Shown one piece after another: positions 4,704 through 8,566 of a DNA stretch of 8,566 nucleotides. The notes beneath the pieces were generated by a model that was given only the letters and a program-made list of their open reading frames with translations, was not told where the DNA came from and made no database searches. The translations under genes and the position numbers were made by a program. Each line of letters starts with the position of its first letter. Within the stretch, counting starts at the first letter, position 1. The stretch is from Chloroflexota bacterium (lineage in GTDB: Bacteria > Chloroflexota > UBA6077 > JACCZL01): assembly GCA_013695975.1 (NCBI GenBank), contig JACCZL010000179.1, positions 1-8,566 of the forward strand, read 5' to 3'.

Positions 4704-5801
4704 TCAATCTCGGACGACGGCGAGGGCGTCGGCGAGGATCTCGAGCTCGACGTCCGACCCGACCGGACGGGGCAAGCGGCCGACCGGGTCGTGCTCGACG
4801 ACGGCGAGGGGTTGGCCGTCGACGACGATCTCGTAATCGTGCTGTGGGCCGACGAACCAGGCCCGGCGGACCACCCCGCGCAGGGCGCCGTTTGCGTCAG
4901 CGGTCGGATCGGTCAGGACGACCGCGTTCGGACGAATGACGAGCGTCACGTCGTCGCCCGCGGCCAGGGGCGGCTCGCCACCCGGGACGGTGAGCGTCGT
5001 CCCGAGCGCCGCGACCCGCGCGGCGGCGGCGGACGCCTCGAGCACCTTCCCGCGCACGAAGTTTGCGCGTCCCATGAAGTCGGCCACGAACGCGGTCGCC
5101 GGCCGTCGATAGACCTCGAACGGTGTTCCGGCCTGCTCGACGATGCCCCGGTTCATGACGACGACGAGATCCGAGAGCACCATCGCCTCGGCCTGGTCGT
5201 GGGTCACGTACACACTGGTGATCCCGAAGCGCTGCTGGAGGGCGCGGATCTGCTCGCGCATCTGGACGCGGAGCTTGGCGTCCAGGTTGGAGAGCGGCTC
5301 GTCGAAGAGCAGCACCTTCGGCTCCAGCACCAGCGCCCTGGCGAGCGCGACCCGCTGCTGCTGGCCGCCAGAGAGCTGGTTCGGCTGGCGGTTCTCGAGA
5401 CCAGACAGCCCGACCAGCTCGGCGAGTTCACCGACCTTGCGCCGTACGACGTCGCTCTCCAGGCCCCGCACCTGGAGCCCGTAGGCGATGTTCTCGAAGA
5501 CGTTGAGGTGGGGGAAGATCGCGTAGCTCTGGAAGACCATCGCCATGTCGCGGCGATTGGGCGGGACGTCGTTGATCACCCGACCGTCGAGCAGGATCCG
5601 GCCGGCGTCCGGGCGCTCGAAGCCGGCGATCAGACGGAGCGTGGTCGTCTTGCCGCAGCCGCTCGGCCCCAGGAGCGTGACGAGCGTGCCAGGCGCGACG
5701 CTGATCGACACGCCGTCGACCGCCCGGACCGGCGCCCCGCGCCCGACGAACTCCTTGACCACCGCCTCGAGGACCAGCTCGCCCGAGCCGCGCTCGCTCA
5801 T
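4704..5801 (-). CDS. ABC transporter ATP-binding protein (FbpC/PotA type, TOBE domain)
   Basis: This 365-residue ATPase energises the importer from the cytoplasmic face. All nucleotide-binding motifs are intact: Walker A GPSGCGKT (45-52), Q-loop Q91 in MVFQSYAIFPHLNVFENIAY, signature LSGGQQQR (143-150), Walker B VLLFDEP (163-169), D-loop SNLD (171-174) and switch histidine H201. Residues about 240-365 form the C-terminal beta-rich TOBE-type extension found in CUT1/Fe3+/polyamine/phosphonate importers, which can carry regulatory sites. 'GRANFVRGKV' marks its start. The ATG at 5801 has GGAGG 7 nt upstream and overlaps the permease stop in an ATGA overlap, indicating coupled translation and matched amounts. 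Close relatives handle Fe3+, aminoethylphosphonate, sugar phosphates, polyamines or thiamine, so the ATPase alone does not show the substrate. Confidence 0.95.
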   Translation of the reverse strand: MSERGSGELVLEAVVKEFVGRGAPVRAVDGVSISVAPGTLVTLLGPSGCGKTTTLRLIAGFERPDAGRILLDGRVINDVPPNRRDMAMVFQSYAIFPHLNVFENIAYGLQVRGLESDVVRRKVGELAELVGLSGLENRQPNQLSGGQQQRVALARALVLEPKVLLFDEPLSNLDAKLRVQMREQIRALQQRFGITSVYVTHDQAEAMVLSDLVVVMNRGIVEQAGTPFEVYRRPATAFVADFMGRANFVRGKVLEASAAAARVAALGTTLTVPGGEPPLAAGDDVTLVIRPNAVVLTDPTADANGALRGVVRRAWFVGPQHDYEIVVDGQPLAVVEHDPVGRLPRPVGSDVELEILADALAVVRD

Positions 5802-7507
5802 CGCCCGGCCTCCACCACCAGCACGTCGCGCGAGCGGCCGGTCCGCCCGACCAGGAACGTCAGCGCCCCCATCGCGGCGAAGACGATCAGCATCAGCATG
5901 GTCGTAAAGGCGATCGCCTGCCCGAGGTAGCCCAGCTCGATCAGGTCGAGGATTTCCTTGGTCGCGATCTTCCAGCGCGGCGACACCAGGAAGATGATCG
6001 CCGAGATCGCCGTCATGTTCCGCGCGAAGCTAAAGAGCATGCCCGCCAGCAACGCCGAGCGGATCAAGGGCACGGTGATCCGGCGGAACGTCGTCAGGCC
6101 GCTCGCCCCGAGATTCGTCGACGCCTCCTCGATCGACGGATCGACCTGGTGGAGCGCCGCGACGGCCGCCCGCAGTCCAGCCGGCAAGCTGCGCACCAGG
6201 AAGCAGGCGACGATGATGAACGCCGTGCCGGTGATCCAGACCGGAGGGCGGTTGAAGGCCAGGATGAACCCGATCCCGAGGACGGTCCCGGGCACGGCGC
6301 CGCCCATCATCGAGACGAAGTCCAGCGCCTCCCGTCCGGGGAAGTGCTTCCGCACCACCAGGTAACCGATCGTCAGCCCGAGCAGCGCGGTCAGCGGCGT
6401 GGCGACGATCGCCAGCATGGTCGTGTCGACCAGCGCCCGTTGCCCGACTGCCAGCACGCCCCCGAAGTGCTCGAGGGTCAGGGAGAAGTCGGCGCCCCAG
6501 ACCCGGGTCAGCGCCCCGAGGAAGATCGTCACGTACAGCAGCACGACCAGCGCGGCGACCCCGCAGCACACCAGCAGCAGCGCAGCCCGCATGCGCGGGT
6601 CGGCGACCCGCACCGACCCACCGGTCGGCTTGCCGGTCACCGAGATGTAGCTCCGCCGATCGACCCAGTAGCGCTGGAGGATGAAGGCCAGCAGCGACGG
6701 GATCAACAGCACCACCGACAGCGCCGCCCCGAGCTGGAAGTTGCTCTGGCCGATGATCGCGATCCAGGACTGAGACGCCAGGACGTTGAAGTTTCCGCCG
6801 ATCAGGATCGGGTTGGCCAGGTCGGCCAGCGACTCGATGAACAGGACCAGCAGCGCGCCGGCGATGCCAGGGGTCAGGAGTGGGAGCGTCACGGTCCGGA
6901 AGATGTGGCCGCCAGATGCGCCCATCCCGAGGGCCGCCTCCTCGAGCGAGGCGTCGACCTGGCGGAGCATGCCCTCGAAGATCAGAAAGGCGACCGGGAA
7001 GAACGTCAGGACCTGCACCAGGACCAGGCCCTGCAGACCGTAGATGTTGTACTCGATCCCGAAGATGCCCCTGGTGACCAGCCCGCTCCGCCCGAACAGG
7101 AGGATCGCCGCCATCGCCACCGCGAAGGGCGGCGACACCAGCGGCAGGAAGGCGATCACCCTCAACGGGCGCCCGAGCCGGCTCGGCACCCGCACCAGGG
7201 TGTAGGCGTACAGGAAGCCGAGCCCGGTCCCGAGCAGCGCCGTGATTGCTCCGAGCTGGAGCGTGTTGAGGACGACCGTCTGGTAGACCGGGCGGGTCAG
7301 GATCGACGTGTACGCCGCGACGTCGAGCTCGCCGCGCCGGTTGAGGAACCCCTGCGAGAGGATCTGCCAGAGCGGATAGGCGATGAACAGGGCGACGACC
7401 CCGCCGACCACGGCGAGGGTGAGCCAGAGCCCCGGATTCGGGACGAACGCCCCCCGACCGGCCGGGGTATGGGCCCCGGCGGCCGGTTGGCTGGCCGCGG
7501 CGGACAT
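5798..7507 (-). CDS. Fused two-domain ABC importer permease (FbpB type)
   Basis: This 569-residue inner-membrane protein contains two BPD_transp_1 domains in tandem, so one chain supplies the whole translocation pore. Each half has about six membrane segments and a cytoplasmic EAA loop that docks on the ATPase: EEAALGMGASGGHIF (189-203) leading to TLPLL, and EEASTNLGASGLTTF (460-474) leading to TVPLI. The halves are joined by a short basic linker near residues 280-305. A long Ala/Pro/Gly N-terminal tail precedes the first helix (about residue 28). Length matches fused FbpB-like permeases (520-580). I place the start at the ATG at 7507 because GGAG lies 9 nt upstream; a TTG at 7522 is in frame but directly abuts that GGAG. 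It lies 36 bp after the binding-protein gene and overlaps the ATPase gene by 4 bp. Confidence 0.93.
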   Translation of the reverse strand: MSAAASQPAAGAHTPAGRGAFVPNPGLWLTLAVVGGVVALFIAYPLWQILSQGFLNRRGELDVAAYTSILTRPVYQTVVLNTLQLGAITALLGTGLGFLYAYTLVRVPSRLGRPLRVIAFLPLVSPPFAVAMAAILLFGRSGLVTRGIFGIEYNIYGLQGLVLVQVLTFFPVAFLIFEGMLRQVDASLEEAALGMGASGGHIFRTVTLPLLTPGIAGALLVLFIESLADLANPILIGGNFNVLASQSWIAIIGQSNFQLGAALSVVLLIPSLLAFILQRYWVDRRSYISVTGKPTGGSVRVADPRMRAALLLVCCGVAALVVLLYVTIFLGALTRVWGADFSLTLEHFGGVLAVGQRALVDTTMLAIVATPLTALLGLTIGYLVVRKHFPGREALDFVSMMGGAVPGTVLGIGFILAFNRPPVWITGTAFIIVACFLVRSLPAGLRAAVAALHQVDPSIEEASTNLGASGLTTFRRITVPLIRSALLAGMLFSFARNMTAISAIIFLVSPRWKIATKEILDLIELGYLGQAIAFTTMLMLIVFAAMGALTFLVGRTGRSRDVLVVEAGR

Positions 7508-7525
7508 GGCGCGTGGCTCCAATCG

Positions 7526-7540
7526 CGGCGTCAGTCGCCG
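7526..7540 (-). other. Short intercistronic hairpin between binding-protein and permease genes
   Basis: CGGCG (7526-7530) and CGCCG (7536-7540) are perfectly complementary around a 5-nt loop, 3 bp after the binding-protein stop and ahead of the permease ribosome binding site. In several ABC operons such hairpins protect the binding-protein mRNA and lower permease expression. A 5-bp stem is short, and at this GC content could arise by chance. Confidence 0.33.
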
Positions 7541-7543
7541 GGG

Positions 7544-8566
7544 CTAGTCGTTGGGGGCCGGCGCGATCTCCTCGAGGAATCGGGTGCGGATCCGCTCCTC
7601 GTTCGCGCCGGCGAAGGCGAAATCGTAATCGATGAGCTTGACCTGCATGAACTCCGGCTTTGGCACCTTGGCCTTCGGGTTCGTCGGCGCCTGGTAGGCC
7701 TGGGCGGTCGCGCCGATCTCCTGCGCGGCTGGGGTCAGCGCCCACTCGATCCACTGCTTGGCCTCGGGGACGTTCTGGGCCCCCTTGATCAGGGCCATAC
7801 CGCCGACCTCGTAGCCGGTCCCGTCCTGTGGGAAGGTCAGTGCGATCGGCAATCCCTTCTCGACCGAGACGAAGATGTCGTGCGAGAACACGATCCCGAT
7901 CGCCGCCTCGGCGCCGTCCAGCATCCGCATCGGCGCCGCGCCACTCTTGGTGTACTGGAAGATGTTGCGGTGGAGGGCCTTGAAATACTCCCAGCCCTTG
8001 TCCTCGCCCCGCGTTTGCATGATCGTCATGACCGTGGTGTAGGCCGTGCCGGACGTCGCCGGGTGCGCCATCACGACCTCGCCCTTGAGCTCCGGCTTCA
8101 GCAGGTCGTCCCACACCTTTGGATCGGGCAGGCCCTTCTCGCCCAGGCGCTTGGTGTTGATCGCCCACCCGATCGAGCCGAGATAGATGCCGTGCCAGAA
8201 GCCATCCGCATCCTTGTACTTGGTGGGGATCTCGGCCGCCGTCGGCGGGACGTAGCTCTCGAGCAAGCCGTCCGCTCTGGCGGAGATGAAGCTGTCGACC
8301 GGGCTGCCCCACCAGACATCGAAGGTCGGGCGACCGCCCTCGGCGCGGAGCTGGGCCAGGGACTCGCCGCCGGACTTTCGGACGAAGTTGGTCTCGATGC
8401 CAAAGGTGTCGGAGAACGCCTTGACCTGCGCCTGGATCCACGGGAGCTGCGGGCTCGCCAGCACGTTGAGCTTGCCGGAGCCCTTGGCGACCGGCTTGGC
8501 GGCTGGCGCAGCCTGAGCGGCCGGGCTCGGCGAGGCGGCCGGCGACGCGCCCGGACTCGGGGACGC
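7544..8566 (-). CDS. ABC transporter solute-binding protein, COG1840 (FbpA/AfuA-like), N-terminus missing
   Basis: 340 residues are visible and the frame stays open to the right edge, so only the signal peptide and the start of the linker are missing. The first 30 or so residues are a low-complexity Ser/Pro/Ala tether (ASPSPGASPAASPSPAAQAA), as in lipid-anchored binding proteins, so the protein is probably a surface lipoprotein. The folded part begins KLNVLASPQLPWIQ. COG1840 marks are SGGESLAQLRAEGGRPTFDV then WWGSP, GIYLGSIGWAINT, ELKGEVVMAHPATSGTAY, QYTKSGAAPMRM, IGIVFSHD, DGTGYEVGGMALIKGA and WIEWALTPAAQE, near the C-terminus LIDYDFAFAG. Relatives bind Fe3+, 2-aminoethylphosphonate or sugar phosphates. 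The adjacent tyrosine pair used by classic FbpA to hold iron is not seen at the expected C-terminal position (AQAYQAP), which argues against simple Fe3+ uptake. It delivers its ligand to the permease encoded 36 bp downstream. A GTG at 8464 is internal, not the start. Confidence 0.93.
   Translation of the reverse strand, partial: ASPSPGASPAASPSPAAQAAPAAKPVAKGSGKLNVLASPQLPWIQAQVKAFSDTFGIETNFVRKSGGESLAQLRAEGGRPTFDVWWGSPVDSFISARADGLLESYVPPTAAEIPTKYKDADGFWHGIYLGSIGWAINTKRLGEKGLPDPKVWDDLLKPELKGEVVMAHPATSGTAYTTVMTIMQTRGEDKGWEYFKALHRNIFQYTKSGAAPMRMLDGAEAAIGIVFSHDIFVSVEKGLPIALTFPQDGTGYEVGGMALIKGAQNVPEAKQWIEWALTPAAQEIGATAQAYQAPTNPKAKVPKPEFMQVKLIDYDFAFAGANEERIRTRFLEEIAPAPND

Noticed and set aside
4713..4810. 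14-bp direct repeat GACGACGGCGAGGG at 4713-4726 and 4797-4810
   Set aside because: Both copies lie inside the ATPase C-terminal coding region where similar residues (LAVV with nearby Asp) are encoded; codon bias explains the repeat.
4068..5930. Plus-strand 620-codon open frame
   Set aside because: It lies opposite the ATPase, Uma2 and permease genes, has the Arg/Asp/His-rich low-complexity look of an antisense shadow in high-GC DNA, and shows no motifs, whereas the minus strand carries complete ATPase and Uma2 motifs.
7508..7522. TTG start for the permease at 7522
   Set aside because: The TTG directly abuts the GGAG that is well placed for the ATG at 7507, and it has no ribosome binding site of its own.
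6030..8441. Minus-strand 803-codon open frame
   Set aside because: It is another reading frame of the permease and binding-protein genes, rich in Arg/Gly/Pro, with no hydrophobic segments or motifs.
8462..8464. GTG as the start of the binding protein
   Set aside because: The frame continues upstream to the window edge through a typical Ser/Pro/Ala lipoprotein tether, and the GTG falls within the first beta strand.
1..8566. tRNA, rRNA, CRISPR array, insertion sequence, phage genes or riboswitch
   Set aside because: No regular repeat-spacer pattern, terminal inverted repeats with a transposase, cloverleaf-like sequence or long structured leader was seen; gaps between genes are at most about 150 bp.

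Overview
The window is a high-GC bacterial stretch (about two thirds G+C by eye) with strong third-position G/C bias. GGAGG-type ribosome binding sites sit before several genes. A lipoprotein signal peptide followed by a Thr/Ala/Pro-rich tail, a Uma2-type nuclease gene and a small 'NGHW'-type protein suggest Chloroflexota or a similar high-GC lineage. This assignment is inference from composition and gene types, not from a marker gene.

The left third (1-1536) holds short genes on both strands. A lipoprotein gene runs off the left edge on the minus strand (1-149). Divergent from it is a small plus-strand pair (300-485 and 496-762) that looks like a type II toxin-antitoxin module, with a RelE/ParE-like second protein. 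Facing it are two minus-strand genes coupled by a GTGA overlap: a 111-residue protein of unknown function (954-1289) and a 57-residue two-helix membrane protein (784-957). An 82-residue plus-strand protein (1288-1536) starts on the same CATG as the 111-residue gene, so their divergent start codons overlap. Its best promoter candidate, an extended -10 element, lies inside the opposing gene.

The right four fifths (1605-8566) is a minus-strand run transcribed leftwards. In order of transcription it contains a solute-binding protein (N-terminus beyond the right edge), a fused two-domain permease, an ATP-binding protein, a Uma2-family protein, an M81 (MlrC-like) metallopeptidase and a cyclase-family (PF04199) metal hydrolase. 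Gaps are 36 bp, a 4-bp overlap, 57 bp, 5 bp and 25 bp, so the run could be one operon. A TACAAT element and a hairpin in the 57-bp gap could start or modulate a second transcript from uma2 onward.

The simplest reading is an importer of the Fe3+/aminoethylphosphonate/sugar-phosphate (COG1840) type linked to two metal-dependent amide or ring-opening hydrolases, that is, uptake and breakdown of an unidentified small amide, cyclic or peptide-like compound. The individual families are known. The less ordinary points are the combination, the Uma2 gene in the middle, and the small-gene cluster on the left. No RNA gene, CRISPR array, insertion sequence or phage gene was seen, and no gene-free stretch exceeds 300 bases.
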